A DNA stretch of 64,000 bases from Paramacrobiotus metropolitanus (taxonomy: Eukaryota; Tardigrada; Eutardigrada; Parachela; Macrobiotidae), in the NCBI RefSeq assembly GCF_019649055.1, contig NW_026570234.1:1054001-1118000 (forward strand), in the 5' to 3' direction. A program made the translations under genes and the position numbers. The notes beneath the pieces were generated by a model. The model saw nothing but the letters and a program-made list of their open reading frames with translations. It had not been told where the DNA came from and made no database searches. Within the stretch, counting starts at the first letter, position 1, and the number at the start of each line of letters is the position of its first letter. This document shows positions 35,913 to 48,133 of the stretch, piece after piece.

Positions 35913-36655
35913 GAACAGATATTTCCATCATGCTAGTGGCAAAAGAAGCGTTGTAAAAAGAATAACTAGTGATAAAGAGTTTTAAATCTTGAATGCTTCG
36001 GATGGATTATGTTACCGTAAATGTTCCCAAATTTCATCGATACCTTAACGAGAGAAGTTTGAATTACTTGCCAAGATGCATTCAGTAAATGCGTGACGCG
36101 TAGACATGTGATTTTAATTTTGTGGAAGTTTAATTTTCCTGTTTCATAGCCACGGTTTTTGCAGCTGTTGTTATTCTATGCTGGTTATGCGAAATCAATG
36201 CTGAAAGAGAAAAACTGGTTAGCAGAACAGATCTGCCGGTTGCTGCACGGTCTTGTACAGCTGGCATTGTTTGTTTTATTTAGACGACAAAATAGAAGTG
36301 TCCGCTCTTTATTTTATCCAAAGTTTTTCGCGCCTACTTCTCACCACAGCTCTTTTATTTTAATTATACTTTCGACGAAATGGAACACGCTGCACCATTA
36401 CATGACAACATCGTGCGTAACGGAGTGAATGCTTTTATGCGCAATATCATTACTGTGTCTACGCGGTTTTATAGTCTTTGAATTATTGTAGACACTTGTT
36501 CTTAGAGAAATTACATTTTTTTATTTTTCATAGAAGGTATCGTATAGTTTCATTGGAATGATTGATTATGCAAGAAAGTTTTGTTTTTGCGATTATTTCG
36601 CACGTACACTAACTGCATCCTATTTTTTGAAGGATCGGAAAATATGTTTTGCAAG

Positions 36656-37206
36656 CCAGTATCTCCGCAAAATGTTTGGTGTCGCGGTTTTCATACATCT
36701 CATCCCTGCTTTCCTCGAAAGTTCCCGGTGAATTCAGCCATGTCGATCCCGCATCCGGTAAAGCCAACATGGTATCGATTCGAGACAAGTCTGTAACTCA
36801 TCGCCGCGCTGTTGCTGAAGCTACCATCTATCTCGGACCGGAAATCTTCCAAAAAGTCCACAACAACGACATGAAAAAAGGCGACGTCATCACCGTGGCC
36901 AAAATAGCCGGCATTACCGCAGCTAAGAAAACCAGTGATCTGATCCCGCTGTGCCATCCCATTTCGCTGGATGTGGTTCGTCTGGAGCACAGTTACCTGC
37001 CGGAAACCTCTGAACTGCGATTGGAGGCCACAGTGGAAGCCAGTTGGAAGACCGGTGTGGAGATGGAAGCGCTGACAGCCGTAACGGTTGCAGCGTTGAC
37101 GGTGTACGATATGTGCAAAGCCCTGAGTCAGAAGATGATTGTCAAGAATGTCCGATTGTTGCGCAAATCCGGTGGGACACGTCCAGATTATAATAGTAGT
37201 GATTGA
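36656..37206 (+). CDS. MOCS1: MOCS1B, MoaC-type cyclic pyranopterin phosphate synthase exon
   Basis: Single long terminal exon encoding the MoaC part of MOCS1, which makes cPMP from the product of MOCS1A. Visible motifs are FSHVDPASGKANMVSIRDKS, KKGDVITVAKIAGITAAKKT, LIPLCHPISLD, the active-site block KTGVEMEALTAVTVAALTVYDMCKAL and the C-terminal LLRKSGGTRPDY; all are close to bacterial MoaC and vertebrate MOCS1B. No in-frame ATG lies upstream of the domain: the first is inside the conserved GKANMVS. The frame instead opens from a splice acceptor (TTTTGCAAG at 36655) in phase 1. That phase matches both the alternative exon-9 donor at 35806 and the exon-8 donor, so the domain is probably made as a fusion to MOCS1A. 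An AATAAA is at 37303-37308. Confidence 0.92.
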
Positions 37207-38174
37207 GACAGCTGTGTTAGATTTTTACACGTGTGCAGTATTTAAATCTGTTAGATGTAGTGCGTTATGACGTCTCTGCTTAATTTAATTTCAAAGAGAA
37301 CTAATAAATGTTTGAAAGAACAGTTTGCGATCGCAGTCAGTTCAGGTAGAAGATACCAGCGTTCTTTGTGAAGATCATCAGACAATTGAATGTAAGGTAA
37401 AGGAAGCGTGTTATGCAAGTGCAAAGTACTTATTTATGTTGAAAACATTCCTCGGCAGCTGCAGAATATAAAATATTATTGGATCTCTGAATGCGCACTA
37501 TATTGTACAACTGTCTTAATTTTTAAAGTCCTTCTAGTGCGTTTCCTTTTACAAATAATACAGTATCTGTAGAAGTATATACGTTGATATATTCATATTT
37601 GTGCTGGTGCGCACCATGGAACAAGTGACGTTTTCGGTAATTTGGTTGGATCGAATGTTTAACTTAATTTATGGCTGGGAGCAGGGATCCGTAATAATAA
37701 TGCGATCTGGTGTTTGGGTAAAAGCTTGTTACACTGCTGTCACAATGCCTACCGAGCCGGAACAGCTTAAGCTGCACCATAGATTACATCGATTTAATTC
37801 AGGAGTGAATCGATATTGACTTTTGACACCCCTATCCAACACTTGATTACGATGAAATGATATACCTATAACAACTTTTGTAGCTGAGTGGTAAACATTT
37901 GATGGAGATGGTATGTACCAGACACGGGGACAGATAATGGTCTGGAGGTTTTGAATTAGTGGTATTACAAACGTCAGCTGTTTCATGTGATGCAGCAGTT
38001 ATAGGAATCATGGTTTACTTATTGATTTCCGTGAATCCAGTGGTCAACTAAGTCGTACCACTTGGAAATTTCGGTTTTCTTGCAATCATTTGTGCAGTTT
38101 TATGTTAGAAATTCTTTTCTTAATAAGACACTATCAAAGGAAATCAGCAGTTTATGTGATTATTTTCGTTTGTT
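37207..38174. other. MOCS1 3' UTR and spacer
   Basis: Contains the MOCS1 poly(A) signal and the DNAJC12 promoter side. A short plus-strand frame at 37601-37819 has no recognisable features. No other gene seen. Confidence 0.4.
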
Positions 38175-40106
38175 ATGGACGCCATATTCAGTTACCAACC
38201 TGATCCGAACGATGATCTTTACAGCATTTTAGGATGTGACGAATTATCTACCGTAAGTTAAGCTAGCCCTTGCTATTTTTCCGACCGCATTCTCACTAAC
38301 GCTGATTAACTGGTACTCGATAGCGCGATGCATTATAGCATGTGGCATCACTCATCAGTATCTCAAAATGATTACGCGATTTAGAATAAGGAATTAAAGG
38401 TAAGAGTGCACTCTATATTTTTAATCGCGGTTCGTTTTGCAGCCGGAGCAAATTCTAACGGAATACCGCATCAAAGCGGTAGAGTGTCATCCGGACAAGA
38501 ACATTGGCGATTCCTCAGCAGCGGAACGGTTTCAGGTCAGCTTTTGCGACTTGAAATCTTATTACAGGCATTAACTGTAAATTTGTGAAAATCTGGACAT
38601 TGTTATGCAGAATCTGCAGCGTGCCAAAGACATCCTGTCGGATGAAAAACAACGCAGTGATTACGATTTGTGGCGCCGAAGCGGCATCCAAGTGTCGTAA
38701 GTCACCATTGAGCTACTCTGTACATTATTCGCAATTTCACAAGTACGGGTCTATACGAGCATCATAATTATTTTACAATGTTAGAATGGGGTGCTGCAAG
38801 ACCGGTACAGTGGAACTTCTCTATAACATACACCCTCCGTTCCAGGCTTTCTGAATGTTACAGAGAGGTGTATGTTATACAGGAGCACTACCCCCAGGGG
38901 CACTGCCTTCAAGGGCTCAGGGGCGTAGCCGCCGAGGGTTTTACTTGAACCAAAAAATTAACAAAATAGCAGAGTGTGGATATATTCGGTCTGAATGTTG
39001 GTTTTGCTGCCCTTATGTATGCCTGTAGTTGGAAGATCCGGTACAGAACGGATTACAAATAGAAGCCGGAACTTTGTTTTAGAGTCTCCGAAATGTTTTT
39101 TTTTACCAGCCTAGCCAACTGTATGTTATGCTGGGGTTGAATAAGCTGGTAAAACTGTTACCGGTTCCATAAAAGGTGTATGTTATGGCTGTAAAGGGGT
39201 GAATGTTATATAGAGAACTGCCCTTGTGTTAAAGTCTACCGGATGGTTTGGTTCCCAGCCTCATGTATGCAGTAAAGGGGTGAATGTTATATGAAGGTGA
39301 ATGTTAAGAGGAGTTTCACTGTAATATATTTTTTTCTAACGATAACAACGAAAAAACGACAACCGATATCAGCTGTGTGTTGCTGAAAACTGATTTGACT
39401 TTGCTGAAAACTGTATGATCTGCATAAATGAGCATGAGAACAATTTCGATATGAAAATTTAATCACTTAACGGTTTTTCCCATCAGATACGATGAGTGGG
39501 TTGCACGACGGGAGAGTTTGAAACCGGTAAGACCTGTATAACTAAGTATTATTTTTTTGAAAAACGGCTTCACTGTAACATTGCAAGAATTAAAATGTAC
39601 AGTAAAGGCTGGTACACTGGCATATAAGTCCTGTATTGATTAAAATTTATGCGTTATTGATTATTTTCATATGCCAATCACGTATGGAAACAAGTTAGTT
39701 TTTCCCACACTCTGTGATTTGCATAGTGAAGTTAAAGGGTCTGCACTTCCCGGGAAAAGTTCGCAATATCCCGTACATGTTAAATCGACTATGATTGTCG
39801 TCATACAATGATTAATGTAAACGAAATGGCGAATTAATGTGGGTAAAATATTATGTCCTGCACTGTACGGAACGTGCGCAATCCATTTAATTTTTGCAGT
39901 CGATGCACTGGTACGTTCGTACAAAGAAGGAGCCCATGATCGATGCGCCGCCTGCGAGTTCCGGCGCGACTAGTTCCGGCGAGGGAAACGCTAATCCATC
40001 TCCCACCGGTACAGCGGCGGCCACTGAGCCGTACTTGCCTAGAGTGATCTGGAACAGCGAACGAGGATCTGATACAGTGCGGAAGTTTCGCAACTATGAA
40101 ATATGA
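38175..40106 (+). CDS. DNAJC12: DnaJ homolog subfamily C member 12
   Basis: Five exons: 38175-38252, 38443-38535, 38611-38696, 39487-39526, 39900-40106; 504 bases, 167 residues (human 198). DNAJC12 is a cytosolic J-protein that, with Hsp70, helps fold and stabilise the aromatic amino-acid hydroxylases (PAH, TH, TPH). The N-terminus MDAIFSY...DDLYSILGCDEL matches human MDAILNY..YYTLLGCDEL. The J-domain HPD is at residues 42-44 (ECHPDKN). The middle has SMHWYVRTKK (human SMHWVVRGKK), followed by a Ser/Gly/Ala-rich low-complexity linker. The extreme C-terminus KFRNYEI is identical to the human end. An AATAAA is at 40227-40232. Intron 3 (38697-39486) holds a family of short repeats. Confidence 0.96.
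38821..39306. repeat. Dispersed GGTGTATGTTATA repeats in DNAJC12 intron 3
   Basis: A 12-13-base motif GGTG(T/A)ATGTTATA occurs at about 38867-38880, 39118-39130, 39175-39186, 39199-39210, 39279-39291 and 39296-39306, plus once inverted at 38821-38834 (TATAACATACACC). Two of the copies share a longer block, GTAAAGGGGTGAATGTTATA. The first inverted pair could form a stem. Confidence 0.8.
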
Positions 40107-40989
40107 TCGGTGATACGTATATTGTCGTGTACATGTACAATATATTGTCCAGATAATAATATGTTTTTATATTATGTACTCTTTAATCGTACAGTGTGTT
40201 TTGCTGTTTGCAGTTGTATTTAAGGGAATAAACGTTTTTCACTCCAGAATTTGTGTATGATTCGACATACTTAACATTTTTTTGTTGCTTGTGTAGTGTC
40301 CAGTATCTTTATACGGAGTATGTATTTTTACAAAAACTTTTCCTTTCGCCATTTTTGTTTTGCGCGCAGTACACTGTCATAATGCAGTGTACAGCAGTAC
40401 GTTAACCTTTCCCTCTGATTTTGTTTGATTAGTAGGGTACTTATCGTTACTGTAAGTATTTTCTGTTTCTAATAAAAGCCGTAGCCGATCTGAAATCCGT
40501 CCGTATATTGAAAATTCGTCTACAGTACGTACGCACTGGTTTCCATGGTTGTCCACAAAAAATGAACACAAATTAATGTCATGATCATTTTAAAACATCA
40601 TTCACCTTGGCCTTGCTCAACGCACGATGATACGAGTAAGCAGAAGCCATAGAAAACTGCTAATTTTGTACCTACGGTCCTACGGAGTGTATGCACTGCA
40701 GTGTTTCATTCTTAACAAGTTCTTATATTTTATAACTGCGTAATTGTTAACCCAAGCTAATAAAAATTTTCGTATAACCATTACTGACGTAGAGCTCCTG
40801 CAATAATTGCAAATTTGCTGATACTTGCTAGTTGCTTCATCATGTCATTGTCAGCTGTGTTATTCCAAAATTTACATTTAATTACGTTTTTATGTATTAC
40901 GGGTAGCTTTATTTGTTGAAAACCACATTTTTTAATGACTGCCGCACTGATTATAAGCTGTAGCTGTGATTATCTGTTCAGCTGTGACG
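40107..40989. other. Spacer between DNAJC12 and adenylate-kinase-like gene
   Basis: AT-rich, with the DNAJC12 3' UTR at its left. No gene seen. Confidence 0.4.
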
Positions 40990-43002
40990 ATGTCCACTAC
41001 CGCCTCCGTTGTCATCCCACAAAACAAGATGCATAAGAAATTTAAGCCAAATTTTTCTCATCTTCCAACGATTATACTCTTAGGTACTGGTTCTGTTAGT
41101 AGAATCTTTGGCCGCGCTCTGTAGTAATTTAAATGGTGCAAGGTTATTTGAACAAATATAGAAGGATTTAAGGGACCGTCACACGAACGTTTAATTTCCT
41201 TCATGAGCCAAGACAAATCGCGATATAAAATTATTAGTAGCGAGGCTGTCTTTTTATATTATTATTGCAGGACTCCCTGGAAGCGGAAAGCGAATGTTAG
41301 GTAACAGATTAAGACAGCTAAAAGATTATTCGTATATCAGTGTCGGGCAAATATTACGCGAACACAAAATAGAACATCCAAGCATTATGGGATATGCCAC
41401 CGCTCCAGAATTAGCGCCAAAAGTAGGTGAGATGCTTTGAGATGGAGATACAACAACGCACCAGTAGTTTCGTTCCATTTTTAAAAGTCGAGGATTTTTT
41501 ATGGGTAACTGTGTTCGCCGTGAAAGAGGTAATAATATTGTAAAACGGGAGAAATTAACTAACATAAACCATGAAATTGATTAGAATATACCGTACAGGA
41601 AGTATTGGTAAGGATAATAGGAAGATACCGGTAATACTCCGAGCCTAAAAATTTCAAAAAATTAAGCGTTGCAAAATACTATCAGAATACGGGAATAAAA
41701 TAAGATGAAACGGAATGATTAACGTTAAGATTCATAAATTTATGACCAAATTTAAATTATACGATACCATGTACAGTAATTCTGTAACTTTTTAAAAAAC
41801 ATTTGTACATATTCATCTAACTGTGACTTTACAGGATGTGGTAACGGATATTATAAAACACGAAATGACCGCCCGAGCTTCCAAAAATCGCGAATATTTG
41901 TTGCAAGGCTTCCCAATAAGTACTGACCAATATGTGTGGTTCGAGAAACAGGTAGGAACTGTGGATTGCTGAAATATTGTAGAAGTACCTATATTATACC
42001 AATACAAGCACTTAAAAAACACAGATAATGATATACAAGTTACTTGTGAGGCGACTTTTGCGCCTACGCCAATACTGTAAATGTATTTACATAACTATAT
42101 GTACAACGGCATCACTGCACAGCTCGTATTTCTTGCTCCATAGCGCAGTATAACGTTCACCATATTTAGAAAAGTTTTTAAAAATAAAAAATTTATTTAC
42201 AAACGCTAGAATGTGTCAGAATAATTTTTTATTTACTTCTGCTTATAATTCGAGGCACGGACATATTGCTGCCGTTCAGCAGCATGGATCACGTTAGTGA
42301 CAACAGCTTACAACGTAGTAATATCTATGAATAATTAGCACCAAATTATTAACGTGGTTATTCACGAATACCGACTCCCAAAATAATGGAGCTACTTAGC
42401 AGATCTATCTTAAATGTGGTAAGACTCGGTTTCGTAAATTGGCAGTTGGGTGGAAGTGTTCACTTAGCCATACTCCTGGACATTCCTGTTCAGTGCGCCA
42501 TTGAACGAACTGCCCGGAGGAAATTATGTGGTTCGCGGTGGGATGACAACTTTAATGTGGCACTGGAGCGGATAAAGATTTTTGAGCGCTTAACTGAACC
42601 TTTGTTGGAGCATTTAGATACGACCGGCAAACTACTCAGAGTAAGATTAAAAAGAACGGAAAGGCTCTGTATGACAAAAAAACGCCTGTAAGCAGTCTCT
42701 GAATGCAGACAATGAGCGGATACTGTACTGTAGATTTAGCAGATTCAACTGCAAATGTTAACCATTATTGCGTCTTTATAAGACACTTTACCCGAGAATC
42801 GCCTACTGATAAATTTCGTTGTAATATTATTTGGTTTAATGCGTAACTCAGGCTCTGGTTTGCTTTCTACTAGAACTGAATGCTGACACTTTACTGATAA
42901 GAACTTTTATTATAGATATGTGGCATGCGGGATCCGCAAGACATTTGTGACGAAGTCCTCCACAAAGTTATCAAAAGCTTACAAACCTTTGCAAGGAAAT
43001 GA
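40990..43002 (+). CDS. Adenylate kinase-like nucleotide kinase, altered active site
   Basis: Five exons: 40990-41083, 41271-41422, 41835-41951, 42446-42640, 42916-43002; 645 bases, 214 residues, the size of short adenylate or UMP-CMP kinases. These enzymes move phosphate between nucleoside mono-, di- and triphosphates. Seen: P-loop LLGLPGSGKRML (residues 32-38 GLPGSGK), SVGQILREHK (the NMP-site Arg), IERTARRKLCGSRWDDN (lid Arg and R-x-DDN) and RIKIFERLTEPLLEHL. The normally invariant DGFPR is LLQGFPIST (residues 106-110): the Asp and the Arg are replaced by Gln and Ile. The chain ends ICDEVLHKVIKSL, like the C-terminal helix of AK1. The phases agree throughout. It could be an active but divergent kinase, a pseudoenzyme, or a single-domain relative of AK7/AK8. 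Confidence 0.85.
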
Positions 43003-43169
43003 CCGCTTACTCTGGAATAATATTCCGTACATATGAAATTGCCTTGCTAGACTGCTAAAATTCAGTGACCTTCTACTCTAGGGGAACGGATTTACTCATT
43101 TTGTTGTGCTACATGTTATAGCGCTTTTATCATAATTATGATCTAATTAATTAAGGCAGTGGATTACAA

Positions 43170-43742
43170 ATGGCTACAGTATGGCTGTTAGTACTGTACT
43201 AATCAATTTACATATATAAATATTTAAAAACCAACGGTGTGCACGTATGTACCATTACCCACAGATTTGTGTTTCAACTTTAGAAAGCTCGATAGCAGTA
43301 CAATTAGAACAAATAATTTAATCGTGTTTTATTCATCTTATATTTTCCTCGCACAGGTAATATCAAACATCAAGAAGAAAACTTGTGAGTACCTTGGTAG
43401 CGATTGCTTGGAATATTTTTTAATGTTTGCGCTGACACCATTAAAAGCTCAATTAACGCGAAACCTTTTCGAAAATTACTATGACAAGTTGGGTATCTTT
43501 TCAATGAAGTTTCTGCTAAAGTGCAATTAACTTTGATAATAGTAAAGTTTAAATTGTTCATAATTGTCAGTGCATTAGGCGAACAACTGTCTTTCATTGT
43601 TCTTTAACATGTCTATCTGTCACAAAAAGCACCGGCTGGTCTTCTACCGGAAGCCAAGGCACTATTACAGCTAGAACTACCGTACTACGATTTCTTCGCT
43701 AATGCGCGTCTGCCCATCACGACGATTAAGCCACATTGTTAG
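43170..43742 (+). CDS. Small unrecognised protein, about 89 residues
   Basis: Two exons are well supported: 43357-43492 (VISNIKKKTCEYLGSDCLEY...NYYDKL) and 43630-43742 (PAGLLPEAKALLQLELPYYDFFANARLPITTIKPHC, stop TAG). They join in phase 1 with proper GT and AG sites. A possible first exon 43170-43190 (MATVWLL) joins in phase 0 with a GTACTG donor. I do not recognise the family; there is no signal peptide in the supported part. It lies 170 bases downstream of the adenylate-kinase-like stop, so an alternative view is that these exons belong to a variant transcript of that gene. Confidence 0.45.
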
Positions 43743-44294
43743 ATTCTGCTGGGATTTCATGTTTAAAAACATTTTTATATGTTCAGGTTAGTTATGTTTT
43801 TTATTATACAAACAACTGAAAAGCCTCTCAAAAGGCCCCACTGTTAGCAAGTGCAGAATTAGAAATTTTATGAGTATGTTCAGCTGTTTATCGAACAAAT
43901 ACCCCTTATCCAAACGGAAGGTTATTAATAATTTACATCAAAACCCGAAATCGAGTTCCAACAATAACAGCCAAAGGTGGGCGTCACCCATCGATACATA
44001 CGACGGGAGATATGCTGGCAAAAATGCCGTCAACGGTACACTACTGCATATTATCGTTTAACCACAACTCTCCAGAAATCATTGCCGGTTTTCAATTTCA
44101 GGGATCGCTGGCGTTGAGTAGTCATCGTACGCACTATACAGCTTGTGCATCATGTATCGGCAAGCGGTGCAATTAAAATCAATCACTGAATCTTCCGATT
44201 TGGAATCTGAGAATTTCTGTCAAGTACTACTCAATTTATACACCATTTGCCAGCTTGTTAACTCATGGCTGTCTGAGTTGTTTCGTCCAAGGAA
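43743..44294. other. Spacer upstream of the GPCR gene
   Basis: No gene supported. It probably holds the 5' leader and promoter of the GPCR gene. Confidence 0.4.
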
Positions 44295-47200
44295 ATGAAG
44301 AACAATTCGTCGGACATTTATTCTTTACCCAGTATAACTTTAACAAGTACCGCCATTCCGGAACATTTGGATGAGGAAATTACTATCGCTTCCTATCCGG
44401 TGCTTCAAATAATACTGGGCACTATATATTTTATTATAATATTTCTAGCATTGTTCGGCAATGCCACTGTGATTACGGCGGTAACCATTATTCAGGAGAG
44501 AAAAAGTCCGACGCACTGGTTATTAGTGTCACTAGCATGTGCGGATTTAACTGTCACGGTAAGTGAAACCGTAATCGTACTGCGTACATATGCAGATACA
44601 AAGTACTTTCATAAATGCAGCATCATAAATTAAAAGAAAATATAGTCTCTTACATGTGCTTCAATCAATTTTGGACATTAAATTTACATATGCAAATATA
44701 TGCAACAAACGTAACCCATGCGGAAGTATAAAAATAAAACAGTAAATATATAGCGTACTTGGCATTTAAGTCACGTGGTTGACCAAGTCTATACTTGATG
44801 TCTTTGTAAAAGTTGTTTAGCTTAATTCGACGCTTGTGGTATAGAAATTTTGTTGATGCCGCATATTCGTTACAACAGACTTTTATTAACCGGCTGCATT
44901 CGATAGAAACTAACAAGTTTGCCAGGAAAAATACAAGCATATATAAAAAATCTTCCAGGGTGGCATCTTCAGTATTGCAGCTACAGAGTACTTCAGTACA
45001 TAGAACATTATTCAAGCTCATTTCTTGCAGCTTTCAAGGTATACTGAATTAGTACGGTAATTAGCGCTCATTAAATGATATACTTCTACAAATGTGACAA
45101 GAGCTTTTGTTGCTTCACAGCTTTACTTGAGTATGTTGAAAACACTCAAGAACGAGTGGAAAAAGTATATAAAAATCAGCCTAGTGAAAAGTTAACTGGA
45201 AAATATAGAATACATACATAGCGTCGATCAGAAGAGATGAGTGTGTGATTCTGGCTACAAGCTGCACAGTTTTTCTTTGAGAAGGTTGCAAGAAAACTTT
45301 TGATGAGCTCTACCGGAAAAGCATTGAAATGTATGACATGAATGTCACAAGCAATTATTAATCGGCAATTTTAACTGCTCACAAATGTCGGCAACACTCT
45401 GCGGTTTCAAAAATTGCGTGCGGGGAATGCATCATGTACTAATGTTGTGTATTATGTAAGACCATTTGCGCGTTTATGAAAGGAGTATATTACAGTAAGA
45501 GTGAATTAAATATTGTAGCATTTTTTGTATACCAAAGCAAATTTTTGCAGCCGGGCTTCTATTAGCGGATATATAACCGTAATATCAAAATTAAAATTTA
45601 ATGGAAATCGCTTCTCACAGTAGGTAACGGACTAAATCGACGAATGTATTGGGTCATAAGAAGAAGAAATGCATTTGAAGAGGGATCAATATATCCGAAT
45701 ATGGATTGCACTTGTTATATGAAGAACCGCTGTGGCGCACTGCATGGTCCGGGCAGCGGCAGGAGATGTTTTTTCCCTTTATTCACCCGCTTCCTCTCGT
45801 AACCACTTTGGGTTCACGTGCTGCTTTGGACCGTTAAGTAAACTGGAGTGTACATAAGCAAATCTTATGAATAAGTCCGCAAGTCAGGATAATTGGCAGG
45901 CCTCCGCCATTCCATCTGAATATGTCTTACTTAACTATACAGCCGGCATATAAAGAGACTGTAAACATAGATCATCAAGAGGATGGCTTTTTGCACGGCG
46001 ACAACGTTCAGCCGGAATGTCTAAATCATCAAAATATTATGGCGATATTTTAATCTCACGACGAGAACAGCTTTTACCGTGCTGAAGGCACACAGGGTCT
46101 GACAAAATGTAGGCCTCTGACTGCGCAAATTAGATGCGCACTGTTAGTGCTTAATATAACGCATGACGTTCATGAATCCTTCTTAAAAAGTAAAAAAAAA
46201 CCAAAAAATAATGTTGCCGAAATTTTTTGGATTAGAAGACGTGTTTCCTGTATATCCATGTATTCCAAATCCAACGTATTAAGCGATATCTGTGTAATAA
46301 GCTATATACCTTATGCCTAACTAAGGTATTGGATTGCTTAAAAGAATACGAAGCAGAAACGTAGCTAAATTAGTATGTAATCAAAGCATAGTGGCTGTGG
46401 AAGCCTTTGCCTGATCCCTAAATCACGAAGTTATGGAAAGAAATATTTAATATGGCCATCAATGATTTCCGGGGAAATAGACCAGCTTTATTCAGCATAC
46501 ACTGAAAGGGAAGCCCATAAGACATTAATGCATACACTGCGTGTCAGGGTCGGCATACAGCTGCACTAATAAAATAATTTATTTCATGTTGCAGGTCTTA
46601 GTGATGCCCTTTGCCCTAACATATGACGTTCTTGGTAATTGGCAATATGGGAGTACATTCTGCCGATTCTGGATGAGCTGGGATGTAATGTGCTGCACTG
46701 GTAAGCTGCGATTGCGGAGTGGCGTGATCGTCCATGGAAGATTATTTACTTACTTCTTACATGTGTATTTTAAAATAGATAATCATCGATTGTTGATGTA
46801 CAGATATATTATGCATTATGTCTGTATGTTAACAGCCAGCCTGCAGCATTTATGCGCCATCGCCTGGGATCGTTATGTGGCCGTTACCGATCCATTCGAC
46901 TATCCGCACCGTATCAATCTCCGCAAGGTCATCATCATTATCCTACTGATTTGGCTTAACAGTGCTCTTCTCTCGTTTTTTCCCATCTTCACCGGTTTGT
47001 CATCGAAAGCAACGGATAATGCGGAGTTTTCGGCTGACAGTCTGCAGTGTTTTCTCAGCACTAATCCCGTTTACGCCGTGATATCCGCGACGATATCACT
47101 ATATCTTCCGTTTGGCATTATGTTATTTTGTTACATCCGTATATTCAGTATTGTCTGGGAGAAGATTAAGGTGACGGGTGAACATAGCCGGCGACCGGCA

Positions 47201-48133
47201 TCGCATATTGAACTGAGTGACGGCGATGATGCGGTATCACTTCGGACATCCGCTGCATCGGGCCCTTCGCTAAAGGATCTGAAGGCGACAAAAACATTGG
47301 GAATACTGTTTGGTGTACTATTCTTCTGCTGGTTGCCGTTTTTCATCTGCTACTGGATTAATGCTTTTACCACAACATTGCTCATACCCCAGCCTATACA
47401 TTCGATGATTACATGGTACGGTATAACCGATGATTTATTAGTGGGCATTAAAAGTCATTCAACTAGCGCAATTCACGAAATTTACATATGGACTATATAC
47501 TGCCCTATTTTCAGTTATTATGTTACTTGTGTTCGCCAACTTTTTCACCTTTTTTAAAAATCGTGGCATAAAGGGTGAACGTAACTGTGGTGGTTCATAT
47601 TTTTATTCATAATCGCATTACAAGGGTTTTGTTAGTTATCAAATTATTTTTGTAGTAGTTTTCTTTCGTTCAGGAACAGATTAATAGGGTGGTGACAGGT
47701 ATTACAGGAAAAAGTTCACGTTACTGATTTTTAATCCAATGGTACAGAAATCCTTGGCATGCAAAGCAAGTACACATTCACCACGCAAATCCGTTTATGT
47801 TTTTCCAGGTTGGGATATTTTAATTCTACCATGAATCCTATAATCTACTCGTGGAACCCTGTTTTTCGTGCGGATTATAAGCAGCTATTCCTTTACATCT
47901 TAAGCTTATGTAAGGAACGAAATGAAGCGGAAGAAATGTTAAGATTACATGATTTAGATAGTAATGGAAGAGCGCACTTGATGTCGGCATGCTCCACTGA
48001 CGGCCAAACGCAAGTCTTGACCCAGGAAGATATCGATGAGCTAGAGAAAATCTTCTGGCCTGTCAAGAAGCCGCTACTGGATCGCACTACCACGGCACCA
48101 GTACGCAACCATGGTAGTATTGAATCAGTGTAG
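44295..48133 (+). CDS. Biogenic-amine-type rhodopsin-family GPCR
   Basis: Four exons: 44295-44558, 46595-46700, 46836-47415, 47809-48133; 1275 bases, 424 residues. A seven-helix receptor close to the serotonin, octopamine and dopamine groups. The extracellular N-terminus has an N-glycosylation site (NNSS). TM1 has GNATVI and TM2 has SLACADLTV. TM3 has the amine-binding Asp at residue 118 (SWDVMCCTASL) and the DRY motif at 135-137. TM5 has Pro in SLYLPFGIM, TM6 has FFCWLPFFICYWIN, and TM7 has WLGYFNSTMNPIIYSW with NPxxY. The third intracellular loop is short to moderate (about 65 residues). The tail of about 85 residues has no Cys cluster. Intron 1 is 2.0 kb, the longest here. The Asp at TM3 and the Trp/Tyr in TM7 argue for an amine ligand, but the subtype cannot be fixed. 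AATAAA at 48212-48217. Confidence 0.9.

Noticed and set aside
33155-37206. Bacterial origin of the MoaA/MoaC-like sequences
   Set aside because: The gene has many introns, a transit peptide and the animal MOCS1A Gly-Gly end.
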